Shown here in pieces: positions 31,327 to 40,351 of a stretch of DNA of 64,000 nt. Position 1 is the first letter of the stretch; each line of letters opens with the position of its first letter. Where the stretch lies: positions 1 through 64,000 of the forward strand of contig CAYZMM010000014.1 in assembly GCA_964479535.1 (NCBI GenBank), written 5' to 3'. Source of the DNA: S015-6 sp964479535. Its GTDB lineage: Bacteria; Desulfobacterota; DSWW01. The notes beneath the pieces were generated by a model. It saw only the letters and a list, made by a program, of their open reading frames with translations. It was not told the DNA's origin and searched no databases. The position numbers were made by a program, and so were the translations under genes.

Positions 31327-32670
31327 TTGAAACCAGGAACCACCCAGACCGTCGAGATCGAATCGCTCGCATACCGCGGCGAAGGCATTGGTCACGTCCA
31401 GAACAAGGTCATCTTCGTCCCCCTCACCGCCCCCGGCGACACGGTGGAACTGACCGTTTCAGAGAACCGGAAGAACTATCTTCGCGGAATGGTCAATCAG
31501 TTCAACAAGAGATCTTCCCACCGCGTCGTCCCCCTGTGCGACTATTTCGGGGAGTGCGGCGGGTGCCACTGGCAGCATCTGCAGTACGAGTACGAGTTGG
31601 AGGCGAAAAAGAAGATTCTGCAGGACATCCTGTCCCGCATCGGCAAGCTCAGCCCGGATTCGTACGAGTGCCTGTCTCCGATACCGTCGCCGAAACCATA
31701 CGGATATCGATGCCGAATCCGCCTTCAAGGGATCACACAGCGGACGACCGAACTCGGCTTCTTCAGGTCCCACTCCAAGGAGATCATCCCGATCGACCGA
31801 TGCGAGCTTGCCTCCGAGTTCCTGAACGAAACGATGAAGCGTCTCCACGGGTTCCTGAATTCACTGGACTACCTGATGGCCTTCACCGAGGTGCAGATCC
31901 TTGCCAGCCCGGACAGGGAGGAGGCAACGCTCGCTTTTTCCTGCCCCCAGAGAATGGATGACGAGGTCGTCAAGGATTTCCTCAAGGCCCTGAAATCGCA
32001 CATCCCAAAGGTGTACGGCGTATCCTTCGAAACAGTCAGCAACGGAGAGACCCAACCGGAGCACTTCGGAAACTGCGCCCTCGAGGTCGACTACTCTTTC
32101 ACCCCCCTGTCCGGAGAAGGGCGGGTTCCCCTGCGATACCGAACGCAGGTTCATGCCTTCAGCCAGGTCAACCCGGAGCAGAACCGCAATCTGCTGAAAA
32201 CGGTCTATGATTGGGCAGAACCATCCGGAGAGAAGGTCGTGCTGGACCTCTTCTGCGGGGCGGGGAATCTAAGCATTCCGCTGGCGCGGAACGTGAAGAA
32301 GGTGATCGGCATGGAAAGCAGCCTCCCAGCCGTTGAGAACGCCCGCGAAAACGCGGACCTGAACGGGCTCGCCAACTGCGACTTCCGCCATGCGAACGTC
32401 TTCGAGGGACTGGATCAGCTCAAGGGGGAGGGTCGGGTGGATATCCTGCTGATCGATCCTCCCCGCAAAGGGGCCAAGGAGTGTATCGGCAACATCGTGG
32501 CACTGGACCCGTCGAAGATCCTCTACGTATCCTGTGACCCATCCACCCTGGCACGGGACCTGGGTCTTCTCTCCTATTCGAAGTACAGGCTCAGGAGGAT
32601 CCAGCTCATCGACATGTTTCCCCAGACCTACCATGTCGAGTGTATCGCCGAATTCACCCCGCTGGGCTAG
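31327..32670 (+). CDS. class I SAM-dependent RNA m5U methyltransferase (RumA/RlmD-like)
   Basis: A 447-residue rRNA/tRNA uracil-C5 methyltransferase of the TrmA/RlmD family. The N-terminal TRAM domain (about 4-62) is followed by an Fe-S cysteine cluster CDYFGECGGCHWQHLQYEYEL. The Rossmann domain contains VLDLFCGAGNLSIPLA, LIDPPRKGAKE and the catalytic Cys of YVSCDPSTLARDL, with general-base Glu in HVECIAEF. The start appears to be TTG 31327, eight bases after GAGGG. The target (23S U1939, U747 or tRNA U54) cannot be assigned from sequence alone. The stop overlaps that of the convergent PxxKW gene. Confidence 0.9.
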   Translation: MKPGTTQTVEIESLAYRGEGIGHVQNKVIFVPLTAPGDTVELTVSENRKNYLRGMVNQFNKRSSHRVVPLCDYFGECGGCHWQHLQYEYELEAKKKILQDILSRIGKLSPDSYECLSPIPSPKPYGYRCRIRLQGITQRTTELGFFRSHSKEIIPIDRCELASEFLNETMKRLHGFLNSLDYLMAFTEVQILASPDREEATLAFSCPQRMDDEVVKDFLKALKSHIPKVYGVSFETVSNGETQPEHFGNCALEVDYSFTPLSGEGRVPLRYRTQVHAFSQVNPEQNRNLLKTVYDWAEPSGEKVVLDLFCGAGNLSIPLARNVKKVIGMESSLPAVENARENADLNGLANCDFRHANVFEGLDQLKGEGRVDILLIDPPRKGAKECIGNIVALDPSKILYVSCDPSTLARDLGLLSYSKYRLRRIQLIDMFPQTYHVECIAEFTPLG

Positions 32671-32960
32671 GCCCGTCCGTGCGATCGCTTGGAAGCCTTC
32701 AGGGGGTTGAGCTTCTTGGTGGAAGCGGACTGCTCTTCTTTTCCGTTACCGTTGGTCGACATATTGCAGGGGCCGGGGCTCCACTTCTGAGCCGGCTCTG
32801 CGTAGACACGGCAGAAGTTGCCCGTGGGGAAGCTCTCGATGTTCCCGCAGTCATGGCAGCTCTCCACGACCGGGTGACACTCGCCGCCGTTGTAGCCGCA
32901 CCCGCTCTTCTTCATGAAGACGCATGCCTGGCCGGGCTTGTTCGTGCTGCAGGTGTGCAT
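32667..32960 (-). CDS. PxxKW family cysteine-rich protein
   Basis: A 97-residue protein from ATG 32960, with GAGGAGGGACCTGACA upstream. It has nine cysteines in spaced groups (CSTNKPGQAC, GCGYNGGEC, ESCHDCGNIE, NFC, PGPC) and the defining PAQKW sequence, so it fits the PxxKW cysteine-rich family found in sulfate-reducing and related bacteria. Metal or Fe-S binding is likely, but the role is unknown. The C-terminal 25 residues are Lys/Ser-rich and disordered. An in-frame extension to 33071 exists but lacks cysteines. Confidence 0.85.
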   Translation of the reverse strand: MHTCSTNKPGQACVFMKKSGCGYNGGECHPVVESCHDCGNIESFPTGNFCRVYAEPAQKWSPGPCNMSTNGNGKEEQSASTKKLNPLKASKRSHGRA

Positions 32961-33126
32961 TGTCAGGTCCCTCCTCTGGTGGGGCGCCGCCATGGGCGCC
33001 TCAGTTTGGGTATAACAGCCCCTTAACATTCCCAAATATTCTAAAAAGTGAATCCATAATTTTATTGCCATCGGAAAAACGAGTCAACCGCTTGAACCGG
33101 AAAAAACAAAAAAAAGAAAGCGCCCT

Positions 33127-33831
33127 TCAACTCTCTTCTAAGAAGCGAATGACCTCCTTCACATCCTCCCACACCTGCCGTCGGACCGGCACGGTGTAGT
33201 TGCGAAGGACATAGGCCGGGTGAAAGGTGGGCATCACGGGAATCCCCTCGTAGCTGTGCCAGGTTCCCCGCAACCGATGCATGGGCTCGTCCACCCCGAG
33301 GAGTGCCCGGGCGGCCGGAAGCCCGAGGCTGACGATCACCCTCGGACGGACGGCGGAGATCTGCTTCTTCAGGAAGGTGAGGCAGGCCCGGACCTCCTCT
33401 TCCTGGGGGGTCCGATTCGAGGGCGGGCGACACTTGAGAACGTTGCAGATGTAGACTTCGGCCCGGGAAAGGCCCATGCCGTTTTCGAGGATCTGGTTCA
33501 ACAGCTGCCCCGCCCTGCCGACGAAGGGAAGTCCGCTCCGATCCTCCTCGCCCCCGGGGGCCTCTCCCACGAAGAGGATGTCGGCCCCGGGGTTCCCCTC
33601 CCCGAAGACGATATTCCGTCTGGTTCGCGACAAGGAGCAGCGGGTGCATTCCCCGAGCTCGGCCCGGATCGCCTCCAGTCCTCCCGCCCGGCCGCGCTCC
33701 TCCCCCTTGGGGACGTCCCCTGTGGAAGGAGCCGCCGCGTGCGAAGACCGTGGCAGGTGGATCCACTCGACATCGCTCTCGATCAGGTATTCCAGGTACT
33801 CTCTCAAGGCCCTCAGGCCGGTCGCGTTCAT
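33127..33831 (-). CDS. type-4 uracil-DNA glycosylase
   Basis: A 234-residue family-4 UDG that removes uracil from DNA. The Fe-S cysteine pair CTRCSL begins the catalytic domain (about 60). Motif A, GEAPGGEED, contains the activating acidic residue. The two later cysteines are CNVLKC and RACL, and motif B is PTFHPAYVLR. The N-terminal 55 residues (MNATGLRALREYLEYL...) form a helical extension sometimes seen in bacterial members, with a low-complexity linker. It lies alone on the minus strand between the PxxKW gene and the divergent nadE. Confidence 0.93.
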   Translation of the reverse strand: MNATGLRALREYLEYLIESDVEWIHLPRSSHAAAPSTGDVPKGEERGRAGGLEAIRAELGECTRCSLSRTRRNIVFGEGNPGADILFVGEAPGGEEDRSGLPFVGRAGQLLNQILENGMGLSRAEVYICNVLKCRPPSNRTPQEEEVRACLTFLKKQISAVRPRVIVSLGLPAARALLGVDEPMHRLRGTWHSYEGIPVMPTFHPAYVLRNYTVPVRRQVWEDVKEVIRFLEES

Positions 33832-34041
33832 CTCTGTTCGTCCCCCTCTCCTCCCCTTGGCTCCCGGATCAACGGATTCCTGAATCCCTGAGAAGGAAGT
33901 TTGCCACGTCCCGGGCGTGAACGAAAGCCCCTAGGAGGCACTTTTTCGACGGCCTGATAGAACGATCGCTGAAGAATGACCCGACCCGGGATGTGTGATA
34001 AGGTACCCCCTATCCGGACAGCACATCAGGAGGAACGCCCC

Positions 34042-35781
34042 ATGAAAAGCTTTCGGCTCGCTCTTGCCCAGGTGAACCCGACTGTAGGCGACCTGAAGGG
34101 AAACGCCCGCCTGGTGCGCCGCTACCTCCGGAAGGCAAAAAGAGCAGGGGCCGATCTCGTCGCCTTTCCGGAACTCGTTCTCACCGGCTACCCCCCGGAG
34201 GACCTTCTCCTCAAGCCCTGCTTCACCGACCAGAACCTGAAAGCGCTGGAACAGATCATCCCGGAGACGAAAGACATCACGGCGATCATCGGATTCGTCG
34301 ACAAACAGGACGACATTTACGACGCGGCCGCCGTGCTGCACAACGGAAAGTGGATGGGCACGTACCACAAGCATTACCTGCCCAACTACGGCGTTTTCGA
34401 TGAATTCAGGTACTTTCAGAAGGGGGAACGCGTCCTGGTCTGTCACCGGTCCGGCTTCCGGGTGGGACTGTCCATCTGCGAGGACATCTGGCTGCCCACA
34501 GGACCTCTTTCCAGACAGGCCGTACACGGAGACGTGGACCTCGCCATCAACATCTCAGCCTCCCCCTTCTCCCGGGGAAAACGCAGGGCTCGGGAACAGA
34601 TGCTTTCCACCCGGGCCAGGGACCACACAGTGGCCATAGCGTACGTGAACCTCGTCGGAGGCCAGGACGAGCTCATCTTCGACGGAAGCAGCCTCATTCT
34701 GGACGAGAAGGGCAGGATTCTGGCCATGGGAAAGGCCTTCTGCGAGGACCTGGTGGTGGCGGACCTGAACCTGCAGAACGTGTTCCGCGCGCGCCTGCTG
34801 GACACGAGGAGAAGGCTGGAGAAGAGAACCTCCGCACGAGAGGAGCAAGGGATCGACGAGATCCGGCTTCCCTCGATCCCGAAGGCCAAGGGGAAGCGCC
34901 CCGCCCTGTCCGACCGGAGCATGAAGGAGGTGTCCGAGATCGAGGAGATCCATCTCGCCCTCGTGCTGGGCATTCGGGACTACTTCCAGAAGAACGGCTT
35001 CGAGAAGGCCCTGATCGGCCTCAGCGGAGGCATCGACTCTTCCCTGACCGCTGCACTGGCCACCGAGGCCCTCGGCAACCCGAACGTACACGGCGTGTTC
35101 ATGCCGAGCCGGTTCTCGTCCAAGCAGAGCCGGAAGGATGCAGAGACCCTCGCAGAGAACCTGGGCATCCCCTTTCAGGTTCTGCCCATCGATCCGATCC
35201 ACGCGAGCTACCTGAAGGCCTTGCAGCCCCTGTTCCGCAACCTGTCGGCCGATGTTACGGAGGAGAACCTGCAGGCCAGGATCCGGGGAAACCTTCTCAT
35301 GGCCCTGTCGAACAAGTTCGGCTGGCTGGTCCTCACAACGGGCAACAAGAGCGAGACCGGTGTCGGGTACAGCACCCTTTACGGAGACACGGCCGGCGGG
35401 CTCGCCGTGCTCAAGGATGTTCCGAAGGTCACCGTCTACGCTCTTGCACGGTATATCAACGAGATCAAAGGTGAAGAGAAGATCCCTGCGACGGTCCTGA
35501 AGAAGGAGCCTTCCGCCGAGCTCAGGCCGAATCAGCGTGACACCGACAGCCTCCCCCCATACGAGAGGCTGGACCCGATTCTGCATGCCTATGTGGAAGA
35601 GGATCTCAGCCTGGAGGAAATCGTTCAGCTCGGCTACCCGAGGAAACAGGTCCGGGAAGTGCTGGAGATGGTCGACCGAAACGAGTACAAGCGCAGACAG
35701 GCTCCGCCGGGACTGAAGATCACCCCGAAGGCCTTCGGCAGGGACCGACGGCTTCCGATCACCAATCGGTTCAACTCCTGA
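34042..35781 (+). CDS. nadE: glutamine-dependent NAD+ synthetase
   Basis: Converts deamido-NAD to NAD+ using glutamine. The N-terminal nitrilase-type glutaminase domain (about 1-270) has Glu in VAFPELVLTGYPPEDLL, Lys in GTYHKHYLPNYGVFDE and Cys in GLSICEDIWLP. The C-terminal synthetase domain has the PP-loop GLSGGIDSSLTAAL, TTGNKSETGVGYSTLYGD and the terminal KRRQAPPGLKIT signature, for 579 residues. Start ATG 34042 follows AGGAGG with an eight-base spacer; the longer frame lacks support. It is a single gene with convergent and divergent neighbours. Confidence 0.96.
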   Translation: MKSFRLALAQVNPTVGDLKGNARLVRRYLRKAKRAGADLVAFPELVLTGYPPEDLLLKPCFTDQNLKALEQIIPETKDITAIIGFVDKQDDIYDAAAVLHNGKWMGTYHKHYLPNYGVFDEFRYFQKGERVLVCHRSGFRVGLSICEDIWLPTGPLSRQAVHGDVDLAINISASPFSRGKRRAREQMLSTRARDHTVAIAYVNLVGGQDELIFDGSSLILDEKGRILAMGKAFCEDLVVADLNLQNVFRARLLDTRRRLEKRTSAREEQGIDEIRLPSIPKAKGKRPALSDRSMKEVSEIEEIHLALVLGIRDYFQKNGFEKALIGLSGGIDSSLTAALATEALGNPNVHGVFMPSRFSSKQSRKDAETLAENLGIPFQVLPIDPIHASYLKALQPLFRNLSADVTEENLQARIRGNLLMALSNKFGWLVLTTGNKSETGVGYSTLYGDTAGGLAVLKDVPKVTVYALARYINEIKGEEKIPATVLKKEPSAELRPNQRDTDSLPPYERLDPILHAYVEEDLSLEEIVQLGYPRKQVREVLEMVDRNEYKRRQAPPGLKITPKAFGRDRRLPITNRFNS

Positions 35782-35817
35782 GGGGATGGCAAAAGGGGCC
35801 GCAGGGGCGGATACGGC

Positions 35818-36177
35818 TCATCCGCCGGCGGCTGCACCGCTCTGGAGGTAGGATTCGAGAACCTGTTTGCTCGATGACGCCAGCTCCGAGAAACGGATTC
35901 CCATTCCGCTCACGGAGTTGTCCTGCGTCTTCTTGCCCGCCCGGAGGGTGTGCACCACGATGCCGTCGGCGGTGATCGGATCGGCTATTTCCGGGAGGCA
36001 GAACTCGACCTTCAGCTTGGTATTCTTGGGCAGAGGCTTCTCCGTCTCGATGAAGATCCCCCCCAGGGAGAGGTTCCGAATGTAATCCTGAAAGAAACCG
36101 TCTGCCGACCTGTACTGAATCTGGATCTGGACGGGGACGCGGCGGTCCCTTCGCCTCTCGCGACTCGCTTTCGCCAT
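35818..36177 (-). CDS. PilZ-domain protein
   Basis: A 119-residue stand-alone PilZ domain. It has the c-di-GMP-binding signature: an RxxxR-type stretch RRRDRRVPVQIQIQY near the N-terminus and NLSLGGIFIETEKPLP (N-x-S-x-x-G) about 25 residues later, followed by beta strands and GMGIRFSEL. It is presumably a cytoplasmic c-di-GMP receptor; its output partner is unknown. Start ATG 36177 has the strong AAGGAGGTCTGCACG. The C-terminus ends in GAAAGG, and a hairpin GGCGGAT/ATCCGCC (35806-35826) spans its stop codon. Confidence 0.9.
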   Translation of the reverse strand: MAKASRERRRDRRVPVQIQIQYRSADGFFQDYIRNLSLGGIFIETEKPLPKNTKLKVEFCLPEIADPITADGIVVHTLRAGKKTQDNSVSGMGIRFSELASSSKQVLESYLQSGAAAGG

Positions 36178-36204
36178 CGTGCAGACCTCCTTTTGTAGGA
36201 TAAA

Positions 36205-36234
36205 ATGTTAACAAAGCAAAAAGACGGAAGTCAA
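36205..36234 (-). promoter_or_regulatory. possible sigma-70 promoter for the PilZ gene
   Basis: On the minus strand TTGACT (36229-36234), an 18-base spacer and TAACAT (36205-36210) lie about 30 bases upstream of the PilZ ATG, with the AAGGAGGT ribosome-binding site in between. The short leader is consistent with a dedicated promoter. Confidence 0.5.
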
Positions 36235-36381
36235 GATTCCCGGGTCGTGTTCTGCTTCGACGCAGGAAGAGGGGCCCCGGGAGTGGATCGGCCGGCGCAA
36301 ATCCCATAGAATGCAGACAAGGGGCCTGCACGATATGCCCCCCGAACAGGAATCCCTCTGCCCAAAGGAGGAAGCGAGCCG

Positions 36382-37692
36382 ATGAACCCACTGGCAGAAC
36401 AGTTGAACGAGCAGATCCGAAAGAACAACCCCCACGTGTTCGAGATGCTCTCCCCCTTCGGCAAGAGACTCTTTTTCCCCAAGGGCATTCTTTCGCAGAG
36501 CGCCGAGGCGAGAGAAAAGGCACACCGTTTCAACGCCACCATCGGCATTGCGCTGGAAAACGGGGAAGCCATGCATCTGGCCTGCATCCGGAACATGCTC
36601 CAGGGGATCCGGCCCGACGATGCATTCCCCTACGCGCCTGCAGCGGGCAAGCCCGCGCTCCGGGAGAAATGGAGAGAGAAGCAGCTCGCCGAGAGCCCTT
36701 CCCTGCAGGACAAGACCATCGGCAGGCCGATCGCCACGAACGCACTGACCCACGGCCTCACCCTGGTGGGGGACCTTTTCGTCGAGCCGGGGGACACGAT
36801 CCTGCTCCCGGACAAGTTCTGGGGCAACTACCGCCTGATTCTCGAGGTGCGCAAGCAGGCCCGGATCGTCACCTACCCGTTCTACAGCGCCGCCGGGGGG
36901 TTCGACGTACAGGGGCTGGCAAGAGGGATCGAGGAACAGACCGCCGGGGGACGAAAGCTCATCGTGCTCCTCAATTTCCCGAACAACCCGACCGGCTATT
37001 CGATCAACCACGAGGAGGCGGACGCGATCTGCCGTGTGCTGATCGAGGCGGCCCGGAAGGGGGCCCGCCTCTTGGTCGTTCTGGATGAAGCCTATTACGG
37101 CCTGTTCTACGCCGACGACCTGTTCCGGGAGTCGCTGCTGGGCAAACTGGCGAACCAGGACGATCGGCTGGTGGTGGTCAAGCTCGACGGAGCCACCAAG
37201 GAGGAGTTCGTATGGGGGTTCCGGGTCGGCTTTCTCACCTTCGGGGTCGGACCCGCGGGCGATCCGGAAGCCGTCTACGAGGCATTGGAGAAGAAGACGA
37301 TGGGCGCCATCCGGGGTTCCATTTCCAACAGCCCTCATCTGCCGCAGACCCTCGTCCTCAAAGCCCTCGAGTCGCCCGACTTTCGCAAACAGCAGGCGGA
37401 GAAATTCGCTCTGCTGGAGAGACGGGCCCGCAGGGTGATGGAGGTGCTCGAGAATCCGAAATACCAGGATGCCTGGACGGTCTACCCTTTCAACGCAGGC
37501 TACTTCATGTGCCTTGCGATCAAGGGAGTGGATGGCGAGACCCTGCGCAGACACCTTCTGGACGCCTACGGCGTAGGCCTCATCGCCGCTGGAGGCAACG
37601 ATGTACGGGTCGCCTTCTCCTGCATCGAAGAGGAGGACGTGGAGGAGTTGTTCGAACGGATCTACCAAGGCATAATGGACCTCAAGTCCTGA
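36382..37692 (+). CDS. PLP-dependent class I/II aminotransferase
   Basis: A 436-residue fold-type I aminotransferase. The usual elements are present: ATNALTHGLTLVGDLFVEPGD, the Asn and Pro of LLNFPNNPTGYS, the PLP-pyridine Asp in VVLDEAYYGLF, and the probable Schiff-base Lys in KLDGATKEEFVWGFRVGF, where K-E-E-F-V-W-G-F replaces the more common SKxxxxxGxR. The terminal substrate Arg lies in DVRVAFS. It resembles aromatic/aspartate-type transaminases, but the substrate cannot be told. The start is ATG 36382 with AGGAGG ten bases upstream. An acyl-CoA ligase gene follows after 33 bases. Confidence 0.87.
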   Translation: MNPLAEQLNEQIRKNNPHVFEMLSPFGKRLFFPKGILSQSAEAREKAHRFNATIGIALENGEAMHLACIRNMLQGIRPDDAFPYAPAAGKPALREKWREKQLAESPSLQDKTIGRPIATNALTHGLTLVGDLFVEPGDTILLPDKFWGNYRLILEVRKQARIVTYPFYSAAGGFDVQGLARGIEEQTAGGRKLIVLLNFPNNPTGYSINHEEADAICRVLIEAARKGARLLVVLDEAYYGLFYADDLFRESLLGKLANQDDRLVVVKLDGATKEEFVWGFRVGFLTFGVGPAGDPEAVYEALEKKTMGAIRGSISNSPHLPQTLVLKALESPDFRKQQAEKFALLERRARRVMEVLENPKYQDAWTVYPFNAGYFMCLAIKGVDGETLRRHLLDAYGVGLIAAGGNDVRVAFSCIEEEDVEELFERIYQGIMDLKS

Positions 37693-37725
37693 AAAACCGA
37701 ACGCACCTGGTCATGCGCCCACCCA

Positions 37726-39303
37726 ATGGCAGACTCAGCGAATCCCAGACCCCGGAATGATCTCCCTCTGACCTGGCAGCGGCCGGATCTCTGGCTGGAG
37801 GAGAAGGCCGCGATCCGGCCCGACCGTCCTGCGATCATCTTCCGGGATCGCATCATCAACTACTGCGACCTCTGGGAGAGAGTGACAAGACTCGCGGACG
37901 CCTTTACCCGCTCGGGAGTGAGACCGGGCGACCGGATTGCCTGCCTGACCACCAACCATCCCGCGTTCCTGGAAACCTACTTCGCCTCTTCCCTGGCGGG
38001 ATCGATCTTCGTGCCCTTGAATTTCCGTCTGGCGGAGGCCGAACTCCGGTGCCAGATCGAGGATTCCGAACCTTCGCTCCTCGTGCTCGGCTCCACCCAG
38101 GACGAGCACGGCGATCGCTTCGTGCGGGACCTGAACGAAAAGGCGATCCGGACCGTTCGGATCGAGGCGGGGCAATCCACGGCATCCCCGGACTACGAAG
38201 CGTTCATCGGGAAAGGGGAAGGCGCAAGACCCCGGCAATCGGTCCGCCCCTTCTCGCCGGAAGATCCGCAACTGATCATGTACACTTCAGGAACGACCGG
38301 GACGCCCAAGGGGGCACTCCTTCCGTACAGAAAGACCCTGTACAACAGCTTGAACGCGCAATGCTTCTTCGAGTTGACCGAGGAGGACCGTGTCCTGGTC
38401 TCCGTTCCGCTGTTCCACTCCCTCGGTCTGAATATCCTGAGCGTGCCGGTCCTGTTCCAGGGGGGCACGGTCGTCCTGCTCGAACGGTTCGAGCCCGCCG
38501 AGGCCCTTCGAGCGATCAACACGCACGGCGTTACCTTTCTCGGGGCGGTTCCGACGATCTACAAACGCCTGCTCGACCATGGTTTCGAAGGCACCGACCT
38601 TTCCGGCCTCCGGTTCGGTTTCACGGCGGGGGCTCCGATTCCGGTCCCGCTCATCGAGGCATACCATGAACGCGGGATTCTACTGAAGCAGGGTTTCGGT
38701 CAGACGGAATCCTCCATCCTCTGCTGTCTGGACGCCGGGGACGCGATCCGCAAGGCGGGCTCCGTTGGGAAACCGGTCGTCCACGCCGAGGTCCAGGTCG
38801 TGAACCAAAGGTTCGAGGAGGCTGCCGTCGGCGAAACAGGCGAAATCGTCGCGAGAGGCCCGATCGTCATGCTCGGTTACTGGAAGCGTGACGAGGCGAC
38901 CGAGAAGGCCTTTCACGGCGATTGGCTCTGCACACAGGATCTGGCCGTCCGGGACCAGGAGGGCTTCATTACCCTGGTGGGCCGAAGCGGCGACATGTAC
39001 ATCAGCGGCGGGGAGAATGTCTACCCGGAAGAGATCGAGCAGGTCTATCGCGGGCATCCAGGCCTGGAGGAAATCGCGGTCATCGGCATGCCGGATGAGG
39101 ACCTCGGGGAGGTGGGCCTCGCCTTCGTCATCCTCCGGCAAGGCGCCTTTCTGGACGAGGAGGCATTGAAGGCGTACGCACGCGGCAAGCTGTCCCGCTA
39201 CAAGGTCCCCCGAAGTTTCGTACAGGTGGAATCCCTGCCGCTCACCGTTACGGGAAAGATTAAGAAGTATCGTCTCCGACAAGGCCTCTCGAAGGACACG
39301 TAG
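37726..39303 (+). CDS. AMP-dependent acyl-CoA synthetase
   Basis: A 525-residue ANL-superfamily ligase activating a carboxylic acid through an acyl-adenylate. Core motifs are A3 MYTSGTTGTPKGALLPYRKT, A5 KQGFGQTESSILCC, A7 GDWLCTQDLAV, A8 GRSGDMYISGGENVYPEEIE and the A10 catalytic Lys in PLTVTGKIKKYRL. Overall it resembles medium/long-chain fatty acyl-CoA or aryl-CoA ligases; substrate unknown. It starts at ATG 37726 with a weak ribosome-binding site, 33 bases after the aminotransferase, so the two are probably co-expressed, perhaps processing a keto or amino acid-derived carboxylate. Confidence 0.9.
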   Translation: MADSANPRPRNDLPLTWQRPDLWLEEKAAIRPDRPAIIFRDRIINYCDLWERVTRLADAFTRSGVRPGDRIACLTTNHPAFLETYFASSLAGSIFVPLNFRLAEAELRCQIEDSEPSLLVLGSTQDEHGDRFVRDLNEKAIRTVRIEAGQSTASPDYEAFIGKGEGARPRQSVRPFSPEDPQLIMYTSGTTGTPKGALLPYRKTLYNSLNAQCFFELTEEDRVLVSVPLFHSLGLNILSVPVLFQGGTVVLLERFEPAEALRAINTHGVTFLGAVPTIYKRLLDHGFEGTDLSGLRFGFTAGAPIPVPLIEAYHERGILLKQGFGQTESSILCCLDAGDAIRKAGSVGKPVVHAEVQVVNQRFEEAAVGETGEIVARGPIVMLGYWKRDEATEKAFHGDWLCTQDLAVRDQEGFITLVGRSGDMYISGGENVYPEEIEQVYRGHPGLEEIAVIGMPDEDLGEVGLAFVILRQGAFLDEEALKAYARGKLSRYKVPRSFVQVESLPLTVTGKIKKYRLRQGLSKDT

Positions 39304-39377
39304 GCCCCTGCCTCCTCCTGAACATGATCCTCAGGGCAAGGCACTCCCTCCGCCTTCGTACGGGGCGCCCTGCTTCG

Positions 39378-39944
39378 TCAGTCAGGCGACCGTCCGTTCC
39401 CCATCATGCCCAGGGCATTGCGAACCTCGGCTGTGAACCTCTCCAGGAGAACGAACGGGCGGGTGTCCAGACCGCCCCTGAGGTCCTTCATCGATGCGGA
39501 AGCGGGGCCGGGACGGAAATCGGGAATCAGCTCCGCCAGAGGCACGATCCAGAAGGGTTGTACCGATATTTCCGGATCCGGGAGGGTGAGCCCCTCTGTC
39601 TCGACCTGAAGCTCCCCGTATACCAGAAGGTCCAGGTCGAGGGTGCGGGGAAGGTAACGGTCCCCTGTCCGCCTGCGCTGAAACCTCTCTTCGAGATGGC
39701 GGAGCACGTCGTACTTGAGTTCCACCGGCGGGAGGGGGGTCCGGATCTTCACCACACCATTCACAAAGGAGGGAAGCACACGAAGATCCGGGGACAGGGC
39801 CGGATTCCGGTAGAAGTTCGAGGTGGCAACGACCTGCACGCGGGACGCGAGAGGAGGCAATGCGGCCAGAATGTTCCCTTCAGGATCCACATTGGATCCC
39901 ACACCGACAAAGGCCTCGACAAAGGCCGGAGACATACCGCCCAT
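39378..39944 (-). CDS. folK: 2-amino-4-hydroxy-6-hydroxymethyldihydropteridine pyrophosphokinase
   Basis: Transfers pyrophosphate from ATP to hydroxymethyl-dihydropterin before FolP. The 188-residue HPPK shows FVGVGSNVDPEGNI, the FVNGVVKI strand, LKYDVLRHLEERFQRRRTGDRYLPRTLDLDLLVYG with the metal-binding DLD, and the LPDPEISVQPFWIVPLAEL region. An in-frame TTG at 39953 and ATGs at 39944 and 39935 are possible starts; 39944 is used. It follows folB by 24 bases. Its product is the substrate of FolP, encoded at 12 kb. Confidence 0.93.
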   Translation of the reverse strand: MGGMSPAFVEAFVGVGSNVDPEGNILAALPPLASRVQVVATSNFYRNPALSPDLRVLPSFVNGVVKIRTPLPPVELKYDVLRHLEERFQRRRTGDRYLPRTLDLDLLVYGELQVETEGLTLPDPEISVQPFWIVPLAELIPDFRPGPASASMKDLRGGLDTRPFVLLERFTAEVRNALGMMGNGRSPD

Positions 39945-39968
39945 TCGCTGCAATCCACTGGCTCTTCG

Positions 39969-40325
39969 TCAACGGGGCTTCGTTCTGACGATCTCTACGC
40001 CGACCGTGCGCGCGGCCCGCAGGGCGCCCGGCTTCTCGAGACGAACCCTGACTCCCCGTACCCCGCGCTCCGCCAGGCAGGCCTCGGCGATCCTCTCTGC
40101 AAGCGCTTCAATGAGAAAGAAGCGGGACTCCGCCACAAGGGCCTCGATCCGGTCTCGAACCGCCTTGTAATCGACGGTGAGGGACAGATCGTCCTTCCGA
40201 CCGGCCTGTGCAAGGTCCACGTCCAGGTCCAGGTCGATCGCGACCGTCTGTCGCACCTCCCGCTCCCAGTCGTTCACACCGATCGTGCATGCAAGGCGGA
40301 GGTCCCTGAGAAAGATCCGGTCCAT
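39969..40325 (-). CDS. folB: dihydroneopterin aldolase
   Basis: A 118-residue aldolase that cleaves dihydroneopterin to hydroxymethyl-dihydropterin in folate synthesis. Typical features are IFLRDLRLACTIGVNDWEREVRQTVAIDLDLDVDL, the catalytic-site Tyr in TVDYKAVRDRI, FFLIEALAERIAEACL with the substrate-anchoring Glu, and VRLEKPGALRAA with the catalytic Lys. It lies 24 bases before folK and 26 bases after the LapA-like gene. Confidence 0.93.
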   Translation of the reverse strand: MDRIFLRDLRLACTIGVNDWEREVRQTVAIDLDLDVDLAQAGRKDDLSLTVDYKAVRDRIEALVAESRFFLIEALAERIAEACLAERGVRGVRVRLEKPGALRAARTVGVEIVRTKPR

Positions 40326-40351
40326 GGAAAGGAAACCGCGCAGATTCCGGT

